Positions 1-8,866 of a DNA stretch of 39,465 bases are shown here, in pieces. Positions within the stretch are counted from its first letter, which is position 1, and each line of letters begins with the position of its first letter. The translations under genes were made by a program, and so were the position numbers. A model generated the notes under the pieces. It ran no database searches. It saw nothing but the letters and a program-made list of their open reading frames with translations, and was not told the DNA's origin. Origin of the DNA: Chromatocurvus sp046260765 (GTDB taxonomy: Bacteria; Pseudomonadota; Gammaproteobacteria; Pseudomonadales; Halieaceae); the NCBI GenBank assembly GCA_046260765.1, contig JBHEOO010000025.1, forward strand, positions 1 to 39,465, given 5' to 3'.

Positions 1-225
1 ATTGTGAGCTATTCTTGCGACGTGCAGTGTGACGCGCGCTTTCGTGCGGCAGGAGGTATTGCTCTTCCCGTATCGTCTGCCCTGGGGTTTTTCGCGTTCG
101 GTATCGTACAGTGTCAGGTGCATAGAGACTGCTTGAATCAGACTGCAACAGGCGCATCATACGGGTCAACGCCCGGCTACCTTGAAAGGGGATAGGGCCT
201 TTCTCGCCCTGCAGGAGAGTTCAGC
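1..225. other. Left-edge stretch with no confident gene
   Basis: I see no supported gene here. An open frame at 4-195 has no recognisable domain, no signal sequence and no convincing ribosome binding site, and its composition looks incidental. The last part, with AGGAG at 213-217, is the leader of the antiporter gene that follows. The upstream gene context is cut off by the window edge. Confidence 0.5.
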
Positions 226-1370
226 TTGTCCATAGCTGCATGGTTTTTGATTGTCGGCAGCCTGTTGCTCCTCATGGGCCTGCGTTCATCGTTTCTGCAG
301 CGTTTCCAGCTCACCCCGACGCTGGTTTATCTGGCGGTCGGCGTCATTCTGGGCCCTTCGGTTGTCGGTGCGTTTCACTTTAATCCGCTGAAGCAGTCAC
401 ATCTCCTGGAAGTTCTCGCAGAAATTGCGGTTCTGGTATCCCTTTTCGTTGCCGGCATGAAGATGCCCGTTCCCTTCATCTGGCGAGAGTGGCGGGNNNN
501 NNNNNNGTCCGACACATGGGTGACAAGGACCCGCTACGTTTTACGCTGACCAGCGAAGCGGGCATGAACGATGGCACGGCATTTCCATTCATCATGCTGG
601 GATTGCTTCTGCTTAACGCCCCGGTAAGCGACGAAGCGCTTGGCATTTGGATGTTGAAGGATGTCCTCTGGTCCACGCTCTCCGCGCTCATCGTGGGTCT
701 CCTGCTGGGGCGGTTCCTTGCGCGCGTTGTCCACAGGCAGCGGTTTATCCAGATCGAAGATCGACTGCTGGATGACTTCCTTGGCCTTGGCCTTATTGGC
801 GTGGTTTACGGTGTGTGCCTGTTCATTGAGTCCTGGGGGTTCCTCGGTGTTTTTGCGGCGGCCCTTTCTTTTCGCCAGTCAGAGCTGAAGCTCGACCGGA
901 GCGCAAAATCTGCAGACGGGCCGGAGCCAACGCATTCACCGCCCGCGCAGAAGGAGGTGTCTGCGCTACAACCCAGTCCGCAGATGTCCAAGGGTTCACT
1001 TGAGTTCAAGGAGTCACTTGAGCGTCTGTCCGAGGTGGCGCTTGTGTTACTGCTGGGTGGCATGCTGTTTACTGATTCCTGGAGTGTCAGAGCCGTTGGT
1101 CTGGCTTTGTTTCTGTTTACTGTGGTGCGCCCTGTCAGTGTTCTCGCCGGGTTGATCGGCTCGGGCGCTCCCATGAAGCTGAGACTGCTGATTGGCTGGT
1201 TCGGCGTGCGCGGCATCGGCTCAATCTACTATTTGATGTTTGCAATAGTCTCGGGTCTCCCGGAGGAACTGGCTGTCGAATTAATTCACTTCACGCTGAT
1301 TGTCATTGTGCTGTCGATTATTGTGCATGGTTTGACCGTTAAGCCGATGATGGCAAAGTGGTGGACGTAG
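226..1370 (+). CDS. CPA1-type Na+/H+ antiporter (NhaP-like), interrupted by an assembly gap
   Basis: This is an inner-membrane monovalent cation/proton antiporter that would exchange Na+ or K+ for H+. The start is TTG at 226, with AGGAG at 213-217. The 90 codons before the gap encode the first hydrophobic helices. After the ten Ns the reading resumes in another frame at 507 with VRHMGDKDPLRFTLTSEAG and NDGTAFPF, a hallmark of CPA1 NhaP-type exchangers. GWFGVRGIGSIYYL lies near the C-terminus. About 377 residues are visible, so compared with usual lengths near 430-440 roughly 55-70 residues are missing, including the expected TDP-type ion-binding segment. A hydrophilic, Ser/Pro-rich loop of about 50 residues follows the middle helices. 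The family is secure. The frame change is best read as the gap and not as a true frameshift. Confidence 0.82.
497..506. other. Assembly gap (10 N)
   Basis: Ten consecutive undetermined bases lie inside the antiporter gene. Ten is a conventional placeholder, so the true missing length is unknown. Protein length suggests about 165-210 bp are absent. Confidence 0.97.
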
Positions 1371-1384
1371 CGGGCGCTTGGTAA

Positions 1385-1729
1385 ATGATCCACATCGCCC
1401 TGCACTTCATCGTCCCGCTGTTACTGGCTTTGCTGTTCTACCGTTCGCGGTGGTGCAGTGCGACCCTCATCATGACGGCGACAATGGTTGTCGATGCCGA
1501 TCATTTGCTCGCCGACACCATTTACGACCCGAACCGGTGCTCTATCGGGTTTCATCCGCTGCACCAGACCGAATGGATCTTTCTGTATCTCGCGTTGTTT
1601 GTGCTTCCTCCGCTCTTCCGGGACGGGGCTTGGCGTGCGGGTGTCGCCTCTGTGCTGCCTGTGGTGCAGCTGACTGGCCTTGGATTGCTGGTTCACATGG
1701 CGCTCGACGGGATAGACTGCGTGGCGTGA
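1385..1729 (+). CDS. DUF6122-like small integral membrane protein
   Basis: The 114-residue protein is predicted to lie in the inner membrane. It has about four hydrophobic segments: the N-terminus MIHIALHFIVPLLLALLFYR, a central stretch, one near residues 60-75 and one near 88-105. The polar motifs DADHLLADTIYDPNRCSIGFH and a following PLH box carry conserved-looking Asp and His residues, matching my memory of the DUF6122 family. Function is unknown; the Asp/His cluster could bind metal, but that is inference. The gene starts 14 bp after the antiporter stop and may be co-transcribed with it. The ribosome binding site is weak. A longer open frame in another phase covers this gene from 1378, but its N-terminal part is not protein-like. 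Confidence 0.68.
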   Translation: MIHIALHFIVPLLLALLFYRSRWCSATLIMTATMVVDADHLLADTIYDPNRCSIGFHPLHQTEWIFLYLALFVLPPLFRDGAWRAGVASVLPVVQLTGLGLLVHMALDGIDCVA

Positions 1730-1788
1730 TTCTGTTGACCGCCTGGAGTCAGCTGCCTGCATCCGGCAAAGTTGCACGAGGCTTTTGC

Positions 1789-2913
1789 ATGCAAACCGCT
1801 CAGAGAACTGCTCAGAGAACTACTCAGAGAGCAGTTCAAATACGACTGACGAACATACCGACCATTCTGCTGTGCGTCATATTGACCGCCTGCACCTCCG
1901 GGGATTCCCCGCCATTTCCTGCCGCGCCATCCTGGTTTCTTGACGATAACAAGGATGATCTGCGGGTCGCCTCCTGCCCTGACGGAACGGTTGGTAGTAG
2001 CGGGTCGCCCCTGGTGCTGAAATCAGAGGGCGTATCACTCAGCAATATCGATCCCGAGACAGATCTTCCCGCTGCCGTTTTCGTCGGCGGTTGGCACCTC
2101 ACCAGCCCGGACCCGGCTTTCGGCGGGTTGTCTGGCCTTGTTGTTGAGCCGGATGGCAACCTTCTCGCTCTCTCTGACGAAGGCGCCTTTGTCTGGATCG
2201 AGCTTGTTGACGATGTGCCTGTTGAGGCGGCGCGTATAGCGCAGATGCGCAACGCCGCTGGCGATGTCATTACCGACAAGCAGTGGCGTGATGCAGAAGG
2301 CCTCGACCTGAGCGACGGTATTGCATTCGTCAGCTTTGAACGCGAGCACCGGCTTCTGGCGTTCAACCTCGCCGGGTGCGGCGCGGCGGCGCGTGGTGCG
2401 GAAGTGGCGCGGTTCGGCAGTCGCATAGCAGGCATGAGTGATGCGATGCCGGCAAATCGCGGTGCCGAGGGTGTGGCGCTGACGACGGAGGGTGAATTGC
2501 TGCTGGCCATCGAATCCCCGGATGCAGGCCTTCCCATCGCGCAGCTGGATGCGCTTGGAGGTGCCCGGCTTGTGGGTCGCATCGCCCGGCGCGGGGCGCC
2601 GGTTCTCACGGGCATTGACCGGATTGGCGATACACTCTACGCCGTATTGCGCAGTTACACGCCGCTGGTTGGAAATACCATTGACGTTGTTTCTTTCCCG
2701 CTGCCGGGGGGTGAGCAGATCCTGCCCGCACGGCGGATTCTTCGTCTGCAGCCGAAGCACGGCACGGACAATTTTGAGGGTATTGCACTGCAGCGGCGCG
2801 ACGAGGGTAACCTGCGCCTGTGGCTGGTATCGGATGACAATTTTTCAAGCCGGCAGCGCACGCTGCTTTATGCGTTTGACCTGCGCGCGCCTGTACCGGA
2901 CAACGAGCCGTGA
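1789..2913 (+). CDS. Phytase-like (esterase-like) beta-propeller lipoprotein
   Basis: This 374-residue exported lipoprotein resembles the esterase-like activity of phytase family (PF13449 type). A hydrophobic signal segment ends in the lipobox LTAC with Cys at about residue 35. The mature part has propeller-like signatures: GGLSGLVVEPDGNLLALSDE, then a D-AEGLDL stretch, NRGAEGVAL, and a terminal NFEGIAL followed by WLVSDDNFS. These fit the family's repeated acidic E-G-(I/V)-A blades, which often bind Ca2+. The chosen ATG at 1789 places the signal peptide correctly; the frame stays open upstream, but that part overlaps the DUF6122-like gene. The first 15 residues contain a short AQRT-type repeat. 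The natural substrate is unknown. Confidence 0.75.
   Translation: MQTAQRTAQRTTQRAVQIRLTNIPTILLCVILTACTSGDSPPFPAAPSWFLDDNKDDLRVASCPDGTVGSSGSPLVLKSEGVSLSNIDPETDLPAAVFVGGWHLTSPDPAFGGLSGLVVEPDGNLLALSDEGAFVWIELVDDVPVEAARIAQMRNAAGDVITDKQWRDAEGLDLSDGIAFVSFEREHRLLAFNLAGCGAAARGAEVARFGSRIAGMSDAMPANRGAEGVALTTEGELLLAIESPDAGLPIAQLDALGGARLVGRIARRGAPVLTGIDRIGDTLYAVLRSYTPLVGNTIDVVSFPLPGGEQILPARRILRLQPKHGTDNFEGIALQRRDEGNLRLWLVSDDNFSSRQRTLLYAFDLRAPVPDNEP
1799..1834 (+). repeat. Three tandem 12-bp units in the lipoprotein N-terminus
   Basis: Units CTCAGAGAACTG (1799-1810), CTCAGAGAACTA (1811-1822) and CTCAGAGAGCAG (1823-1834) follow each other without spacing. They are in frame and encode a repeated basic, polar peptide just before the signal hydrophobic core, so copy-number changes would not break the gene. 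Confidence 0.85.
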
Positions 2914-2958
2914 GTTAGTCAGTGTTACCCGGCCAACCAGTAGATGAACGGTATGCTG

Positions 2959-3678
2959 TCACCAGGTCGCGCTGTGATAGACGTTCTGCACGTCGTCCAG
3001 GTAGTTGAGCATGTCCAGCAGCTTTTCCATGGTCTGGATATCGTCGTCGGATTCAAGGGCAACCGAGGCCTGCGGCACGAACTGAACTTCGTCGACATCG
3101 AACTCAATGGCGCCAAATGCATCTAACAGCGCCTGACGCGCCTTGAAGTGATCCGATTGCGGTACGAAAGCGCTGATCATTCCGTCTTCGCACTCGATCT
3201 CCGTAACATCCACATCTGCGTCCATCAGGACTTCAAGGGCCGCGTCTTCGTCGTCGCCGGGAAAGACCAGTATCGCACTGTGGTCGAACAGATGACTGAC
3301 GCTGCCCGGCGTGCCAAGCTTGCATTTGGTTTTGGTAAAGCAGAGACGAACATCACCGAAGGTGCGGTTGTTGTTGTCGGTCAGGCATTCCACAATGACC
3401 ATGCTGCCGGCGGGACCGAAACCTTCATAGCGTGCCAGCGCAAAATCCTCACCGCCGCCGCCCCGGGCCTTGTCGATGGCTTTTTCGATGACGTGTGCCG
3501 GGACCTGGTCCCGTTTGGCGCGCTCAATAAGACTGCGCAGGGCAAGATTGCCGTCGGTGTCAGTGCCGCCGGCCTTACCGGTAACGTATATCTCCCGGGC
3601 ATATTTGCTGTAGACCCGGGCCTTGGCATCTGAGGTCTTGGCAATGGAGTCCTTGCGGTTCTGGTAAGCGCGGCCCAT
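2959..3678 (-). CDS. YebC/PmpR family protein, YeeN subtype
   Basis: The 239-residue cytoplasmic protein belongs to the YebC/PmpR family, whose members act as DNA-binding regulators and, in recent work, as ribosome-associated translation factors. The N-terminus MGRAYQNRKDSIAKTSDAKA and the motif KYAREIYVTGKAGG resemble E. coli YeeN more than YebC, which begins MAGHSKW. Other family marks are IEKAIDKARGGGGEDF, a YEGFGPAGSMVIVECLTDN run, NRTFGDVR and a C-terminal acidic domain. The ATG at 3678 is preceded by AGGAC at a suitable distance; the frame is open further upstream, but that part overlaps corA. It ends convergently with the lipoprotein gene. There is no Holliday-junction gene (ruvC) beside it, as is common for YebC. 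Confidence 0.88.
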   Translation of the reverse strand: MGRAYQNRKDSIAKTSDAKARVYSKYAREIYVTGKAGGTDTDGNLALRSLIERAKRDQVPAHVIEKAIDKARGGGGEDFALARYEGFGPAGSMVIVECLTDNNNRTFGDVRLCFTKTKCKLGTPGSVSHLFDHSAILVFPGDDEDAALEVLMDADVDVTEIECEDGMISAFVPQSDHFKARQALLDAFGAIEFDVDEVQFVPQASVALESDDDIQTMEKLLDMLNYLDDVQNVYHSATW

Positions 3679-3752
3679 GCGGGTGTCCTGTGTCGCTGAT
3701 TTGAGGCGTCGAATTGTGCCCGATGAGGCCGGTTGAGGTGAAGCGTAAATAT

Positions 3753-4826
3753 TCAGATCCAGCCGCGTCGGCGGAAGAACCAGAGCAACCCTGCCGTGAT
3801 CGTCAGCATGATTCCCCAGACCATGGGGTAGCCGTAGTACCAGCCCAGCTCCGGCATGGCCCATGGGCTGTCGTCATTCGAGAAGTTCATACCGTAGATG
3901 CCCACCATGAACGTCAGCGGTATGAAGATGGTGGCGATGATGGTCAGCACGCGCATCGTTTCATTGGTGCGCTGGCTGATGCTCGACAGGTACATGTCGA
4001 GCATGCTCGTCGCCATGTCGCGAAAACTTTCCAGGAGCTCAATGATCTGCACGCTGTGATCGTGGCAGTCGCGGAAATAGATCAGGGTGTCGGCGTTGAT
4101 CAAACGATCTTCTGCGCGCATCAGCGTGGTCAGCAGCTCACGCTGTGGCCACAGTACACGCCGAAGCAGCAGTAATTCGCGCTTTACATTGTGAATCTCG
4201 GACAGTATCTGCTGGCTCGGGCGTTCCAGCAAAGCGGTTTCCATTTCCTCCAGCTGATAGCCGAAGCGCTCCAGCACGGGAAATCCGGAGTCGATGACGA
4301 GGTCCAGCAGGGCATACAGCAGATAATCGATGTCGCGGCTGGTGAAGCGCCGGTTGTTTGCCATGCGCAAGCGCTTGCGCACAGGCTCGAACGGATCTTC
4401 GGTCAGGGGGCACAGGCAGATGAGGTAGTTCCTGCCGACGAACAGGCTGACCTGCACGATCTCAAGATCCTTGCCGTCGTAGTACGGAATGGCCGCAATA
4501 AGGAAAATCTGGTCATCGTACAGTTCGACCTTTGGACGCTGCCCCGAATTCAGCACATCCTCAAGTGCCAGGTCGTGGAGATCGAAAAGTTCCCCGAGTT
4601 TTTTCAGCGTTTCAGGATCGGCGGGCCCGTTAACCTGAATCCAGGTCTTTGAGTCGCGCTGTAGAAACTCGTGACAGTCTTCGGCTCTGGCGAGTCGAAT
4701 TTCCTCTACCGATTCCGCCGTGTAGTCGAGTAAATGTATTGCTACCGACGCCGGCGTTTCGCGACTGGAGACCAGGGTTCCCGGTGCCGTACCCGGGTCG
4801 TGGTAGTGCTTGCTGAAATAAGCCAT
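3753..4826 (-). CDS. corA: CorA-family magnesium/cobalt transporter
   Basis: This inner-membrane pentameric Mg2+/Co2+ channel has 357 residues. A large N-terminal cytoplasmic domain and long helix end in two transmembrane helices. The signature YGMNF (GMN near residues 312-314) closes the first helix, and the second helix is followed by the basic tail FFRRRGWI. The upstream helix VLTIIATIFIPLTFMVGIYG is typical of the family. The start is uncertain. ATG at 4826 gives MAYFSKHYHD; a TTG at 4862 would add 12 residues; neither has a strong ribosome binding site. The gene lies 74 bp upstream of the yebC-like gene on the same strand. Confidence 0.9.
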   Translation of the reverse strand: MAYFSKHYHDPGTAPGTLVSSRETPASVAIHLLDYTAESVEEIRLARAEDCHEFLQRDSKTWIQVNGPADPETLKKLGELFDLHDLALEDVLNSGQRPKVELYDDQIFLIAAIPYYDGKDLEIVQVSLFVGRNYLICLCPLTEDPFEPVRKRLRMANNRRFTSRDIDYLLYALLDLVIDSGFPVLERFGYQLEEMETALLERPSQQILSEIHNVKRELLLLRRVLWPQRELLTTLMRAEDRLINADTLIYFRDCHDHSVQIIELLESFRDMATSMLDMYLSSISQRTNETMRVLTIIATIFIPLTFMVGIYGMNFSNDDSPWAMPELGWYYGYPMVWGIMLTITAGLLWFFRRRGWI

Positions 4827-4882
4827 CGGATTACTCGCGCAGGTGTGTGGTTGCACCGCCAAGGGTTGTATGAGGACGGGTA

Positions 4883-7168
4883 TCAGCCACCGTAGTGTTC
4901 CGAGTTCGTTCCTGCGAGAGCGGAAATATTCAGCAGTCCACGCGCGGTAATTGACGGCGTAACGATGTGCGCGCGATTGCTCATGCCCATGAGTATCGGG
5001 CCTACCTCAAGTGCGCCGGCACGCATCTTGAGAATATTGCGCACGCCCGAGGCGGCATCACTATTGGCAAAAACCAGCACGTTGGCAGGACCCTCAAGCC
5101 GGGAATCCGGGAATATGCGCCGGCGCAGCTCCGGATCCAGCGCGCTGTCCGTGTGCATTTCGCCTTCGTAGGCGAAGTCGGGCTCTCGCAGCGCCAACAA
5201 TTCAAGGGCCTCGCGCATACGCCTGCCGGTGTCGATGTCGAGGTTGCCGAACTGGGAGTGTGAACACAGTGCGATATTAGGCGTCAGGCCAAAGCGTCGC
5301 ACATGCTGCGCTGCGCCCATGACGGTTTGCATAATCTGGTTGGGTGTGGGTTCCGGATGTACATGGGTATCGGCGATGAACAGAGGCTCATCTTCCATAA
5401 TCATCAGCGACAGTGCCCCCAGCGGCTTGCGGCCATCGCGGGCGAGAATCTGACTGACATAGTTCAGGTGCCACAGGTACTGGCCGAAGGTGCCGCAGAC
5501 CAGGCTGTCGGCATCGCCCCTATGTACCATGATGGCGGCGATTGCGGTGGTATTGGTGCGCATGATGACCTTCGCCAGATCAGGCGTGACGCCGCGCCGG
5601 GCCATGAGCTTGAGGTAGGTCTCCCAGTAATCCCGGTAGCGGGCATCGTCAGCGGGATTGACAATATCGTAGTGCTCCCCTGGACGAATCGTCAGGCCCG
5701 CGCGCTCGCTCTGGCTGGCGATGACGTCCGGACGGCCGATCAGAATGGGGCGATCGATCATCTCCTCTACAATCGCCTGGGCAGTGCGCAGCACGCGCTC
5801 GTCCTCGCCTTCGGCAAACACGATGCGTCGCTCTGACTGCGCGGCAGCGGCAAACACCGGACGCATCAGCAGTGCGGAGCGGAATACCGAACCGTCCAGG
5901 CGCTCCTTGTATGCCGTGAAGTCTTCGAGTGGGCGTGTCGCTACCCCGGATTCAATGGCGGCCCTCGCCACTGCGGTGGCGACCACTCCCATCAGTCTAG
6001 GGTCAAAGGGCTTTGGAATAAGGTACTCGGGCCCAAAGACCAGCTGTTCACCCTGGTAGGCGGCTGCGGCCTCTGCGCTCGTGGTTGCCCGCGCCAGTGC
6101 CGCAATACCTTCGATACAGCCGATCTGCATGGCGTCGTTGATTTCCGTCGCGCCAACGTCCAGTGCGCCGCGGAAGATAAACGGAAAACAGAGCACGTTG
6201 TTGACCTGGTTCGGGTAGTCCGAGCGTCCGGTGGCGATTATGGCGTCGGGCGCTACGCTGCGCACCTCATCGGGCATGATCTCCGGTGTCGGGTTGGCCA
6301 ATGCAAACACCACCGGTCGCGGCGCCATTTTTTTCACCATTGCGGCATTCAGGGCACCGGGTCCCGACAGGCCAAGAAAGAAGTCTGCGTCGTCGATAAC
6401 ATCATCCAGCGTGCGTCCGCTGCTGTCCTGCGCAAACGCGGCTTTCTGGGGATTCATGTCTTCTGTCCGACCGGTGTAGACCAGTCCGTGGATATCGCAC
6501 AGCCAGATATTCTCCTGGCGCACGCCAAGCTTGACCAGCATGTTCAGACAGGCGATGCCCGCCGCGCCACCCCCGGCGGAGACGACCTTGATGTCCTCGA
6601 AGCGCTTGCCGGCCAGCATCAGGGCGTTGGTGGCGGCGGCGCCGACGACGATGGCGGTGCCGTGCTGGTCGTCGTGGAAGACCGGGATGTTCATGCGCTC
6701 GCGGCAGAGCTTCTCGACAATAAAGCAGTCAGGCGCCTTGATGTCCTCGAGATTGATGGCGCCGAATGAGGGCTCCAGAGAGCAGATAATGTTGGCCAGT
6801 TTCTCGGGGTCGGACTCGTCCAGCTCCAGATCAAAGCAGTCGATATTGGCGAACTTCTTGAACAGAACCGCCTTGCCTTCCATGACCGGCTTCGCCGCGA
6901 GCGGGCCGATATTGCCAAGACCGAGCACAGCGCTGCCGTTGCTGACCACCGCCACAAGGTTGCCCCTCGCCGTGTAGTCAGCGGCGCGCTGCGGATCCTT
7001 CTGGATTTCGATGCAGGCCTCTGCCACCCCCGGTGAGTAGGCCCGGGCAAGGTCCTGTCCGTTGGCCAGCGGCTTGGTGGCGCGTATTTCCAGTTTCCCC
7101 GGCTTCGGGTGCGAGTGGTAGTGAAGGGCTGCCTGTCGTGCCGCTTCCCGGTTTTTACTGTTATCCAT
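4883..7168 (-). CDS. maeB: NADP-dependent malic enzyme with C-terminal phosphotransacetylase domain
   Basis: The enzyme converts L-malate to pyruvate and CO2 with NAD(P)+ reduction in the cytoplasm, linking the TCA cycle to pyruvate and NADPH. The 761-residue length matches MaeB. The N-terminal malic domain carries ARAYSPGVAEACIEI, the Lys-containing KAVLFKKFANIDCFDLEL and the metal-site motif INLEDIKAPDCF. The nucleotide-binding fold has VVSAGGGAAGIACLNML. From about residue 430 the chain is a phosphate acetyltransferase-like domain, which in MaeB is regarded as regulatory and not catalytic. Start ATG 7168 (MDNSKNREAAR) fits family N-termini; an AGGG sits about 12 bases upstream. The gene follows the cystine transporter on the same strand. 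Confidence 0.93.
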   Translation of the reverse strand: MDNSKNREAARQAALHYHSHPKPGKLEIRATKPLANGQDLARAYSPGVAEACIEIQKDPQRAADYTARGNLVAVVSNGSAVLGLGNIGPLAAKPVMEGKAVLFKKFANIDCFDLELDESDPEKLANIICSLEPSFGAINLEDIKAPDCFIVEKLCRERMNIPVFHDDQHGTAIVVGAAATNALMLAGKRFEDIKVVSAGGGAAGIACLNMLVKLGVRQENIWLCDIHGLVYTGRTEDMNPQKAAFAQDSSGRTLDDVIDDADFFLGLSGPGALNAAMVKKMAPRPVVFALANPTPEIMPDEVRSVAPDAIIATGRSDYPNQVNNVLCFPFIFRGALDVGATEINDAMQIGCIEGIAALARATTSAEAAAAYQGEQLVFGPEYLIPKPFDPRLMGVVATAVARAAIESGVATRPLEDFTAYKERLDGSVFRSALLMRPVFAAAAQSERRIVFAEGEDERVLRTAQAIVEEMIDRPILIGRPDVIASQSERAGLTIRPGEHYDIVNPADDARYRDYWETYLKLMARRGVTPDLAKVIMRTNTTAIAAIMVHRGDADSLVCGTFGQYLWHLNYVSQILARDGRKPLGALSLMIMEDEPLFIADTHVHPEPTPNQIMQTVMGAAQHVRRFGLTPNIALCSHSQFGNLDIDTGRRMREALELLALREPDFAYEGEMHTDSALDPELRRRIFPDSRLEGPANVLVFANSDAASGVRNILKMRAGALEVGPILMGMSNRAHIVTPSITARGLLNISALAGTNSEHYGG

Positions 7169-7269
7169 GCTGTTCTGGCCCTGAAAAAACTCGAGTATAA
7201 AGCATGAGTGCGGGGCTTGAACCGCTGGCGACAGCATCGGTGTGGACAACTAGGCGCCCGCGGCCCTCC

Positions 7270-7318
7270 CGCAGAGGTCGAGGCGCATCACCGGGCGGTG
7301 GATGCCTCTGCCTCTGCG
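7270..7318 (-). repeat. Long imperfect hairpin spanning the tcyP stop codon
   Basis: Arm 7270-7284 pairs with 7304-7318 over 15 positions with two mismatches. Inside it, GCATCACC/GGTGGATGC can pair with one bulge. The tcyP stop codon (7288-7290) lies in the inner part. No run of T follows on either strand, so it is not a classical intrinsic terminator. It could stabilise the 3' end or limit read-through into maeB. Confidence 0.5.
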
Positions 7319-8658
7319 CGGGGATCACCCAGATAGCGACCGGTCAGCACGCCGGCGGTTATGGAGCCGTTCACGTTGAGTGACGTCCGCGCCATGTCAA
7401 TAAGCGGTTCGATGGAGATCAGCAAGGCCGCTACCGTCACCGGGAAGCCCATTGCCGGGAGTACGATAAATGCAGCAAAGGTGGCACCACCGCCTACCCC
7501 CGCGACGCCGAAGGAGCTGATTGCGATGATGCCAACGAGGCCCGCGATGAACGTTGGGTCTATCGGGTTGATGCCCATGCTGGGTGCCACCATGGTGGCC
7601 AGCATCGCGGGATAGATGCCCGCGCAGCCGTTCTGGCCGATTGTGGCGCCAAAGCTGGCCGCGAGATTGGCGATCGGCGACGGCACGTTCAGCGAGTCGA
7701 TCTGGGTTTCCACACTGAGCGGGATGCTGGCCGCGGAGCTGCGCGAGGTGAAAGCAAAGGTCAGCACCGGCCACACCTGTTTTACATAATGAATCACGTT
7801 GATTCCGCTTGCAGCGAGCAGACTCGCGTGCACGCCAAACATGATGGTGATGGCGAGGTAGGATGCGGCGATGAAGCCCAGCAGATTGAGAATATCCGAG
7901 GCGTCAGATCCCGCCACCACGCGGGTTATCAACGCGAGAATGCCGTAGGGCGTCAGTGCCATGATCATCTGCACCAGCTTCATGACAATGGCCTGGGCGG
8001 TGTCGATGAACTCGCGGATGGCGCGGCCGCGCTCCGGATTCTCGCGCGAGACACCAAGGGCGGCGATGCCAAACAGTATGCCGAATATCACCACGCCAAT
8101 AATTGACGTCGGTCGCGCCTCGGTCAGGTCAAGGAACACGTTGGATGGAATAAAGCGAATCAGCATGTCGGCGAGTCCCAGGTCGCCGAACTCCGCGTAC
8201 TGGCTGCTGAGATCACGGGCGCTCTCCATTTCCCGTGCGCCGCGGGTGAGGCTTTCGGCGGACAATCCGAACAATCGGGTCACGGTGATGCCGACGAGCG
8301 CTGCAATCATGGTAGTGCCGATGAGAATGCCAATGACCATGCCGCCTATGCGGCCGAGGGCCGCGACATCCTGCATGCGCACAACGGCGGCGATCATCAT
8401 GACCAGCACCAGCGGGGTAATGATCATGCGCAGCAGATTGATATAGCTGCTGCCGATGACGCCAGTCCACACGAGTGTTTCGTCGATGACGTCTGCCCGC
8501 GAGGCATATAGAAGCTGCAGGGCAAGGCCAAAAAGCACGCCTGCGACCAGGCCGGCGAGGATCCGTCTGGACAGGGTGATTCGCGGTCCACGCAATCGGG
8601 CCAGCGCAAAGATAACGCCAGCGAAGGCGGTCAGGTTAAGAATGACGGGGATAGACAT
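7288..8658 (-). CDS. tcyP: L-cystine/dicarboxylate-family sodium symporter, TcyP/YdjN type
   Basis: This inner-membrane secondary transporter of the DAACS family has 456 residues and eight or so hydrophobic helices. Several stretches closely resemble E. coli YdjN/TcyP: PVLTFAFTSRSSAASIPL, ASFGATIGQNGCAG, YPAMLATMVAPSMGINP, GVAGVGGGATFAAFIVLP and SIEPLIDMARTSLNVNGS. The SRSSAASIPL and NGCAG regions form the substrate hairpins in this family, so uptake of L-cystine as a sulfur source is the best guess. Start ATG 8658 (MSIPVILNL) has GAGG about 7 bases upstream; an upstream extension to 8724 lacks support. The gene is divergent from the heme/propeller gene across 208 bp. Confidence 0.88.
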   Translation of the reverse strand: MSIPVILNLTAFAGVIFALARLRGPRITLSRRILAGLVAGVLFGLALQLLYASRADVIDETLVWTGVIGSSYINLLRMIITPLVLVMMIAAVVRMQDVAALGRIGGMVIGILIGTTMIAALVGITVTRLFGLSAESLTRGAREMESARDLSSQYAEFGDLGLADMLIRFIPSNVFLDLTEARPTSIIGVVIFGILFGIAALGVSRENPERGRAIREFIDTAQAIVMKLVQMIMALTPYGILALITRVVAGSDASDILNLLGFIAASYLAITIMFGVHASLLAASGINVIHYVKQVWPVLTFAFTSRSSAASIPLSVETQIDSLNVPSPIANLAASFGATIGQNGCAGIYPAMLATMVAPSMGINPIDPTFIAGLVGIIAISSFGVAGVGGGATFAAFIVLPAMGFPVTVAALLISIEPLIDMARTSLNVNGSITAGVLTGRYLGDPRAEAEASTAR

Positions 8659-8866
8659 ACCTGTCCTCGCGAGGTGGGCAGCGCGCAGAATGGCGTGCAC
8701 GGGCCAAAAATACAACACCGGCACATCGTCGGGCGTCGCCAGCTCGCGACCCGGGTGCAGCCGCCGGCGTCATGCTGCGTCGCAATTTGGCTTCACGGCG
8801 GGCGCACATCCACGTAGACATGCGTTATGCTGGAGGAAGATCACAGAAGTCCGGAGGAACATTGTA

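Noticed and set aside
4..195. 63-codon open frame at the left edge
   Set aside because: No domain, signal or ribosome binding site; it lies in the leader region of the antiporter and could be chance.
489..506. Antiporter as a frameshifted pseudogene
   Set aside because: The frame change coincides exactly with a run of Ns, so an assembly gap explains it.
1378..1788. Long N-terminal extension of the phytase-like lipoprotein
   Set aside because: It is out of phase with, and overlaps, a well-formed DUF6122-like membrane protein gene; a proper signal peptide begins at 1789.
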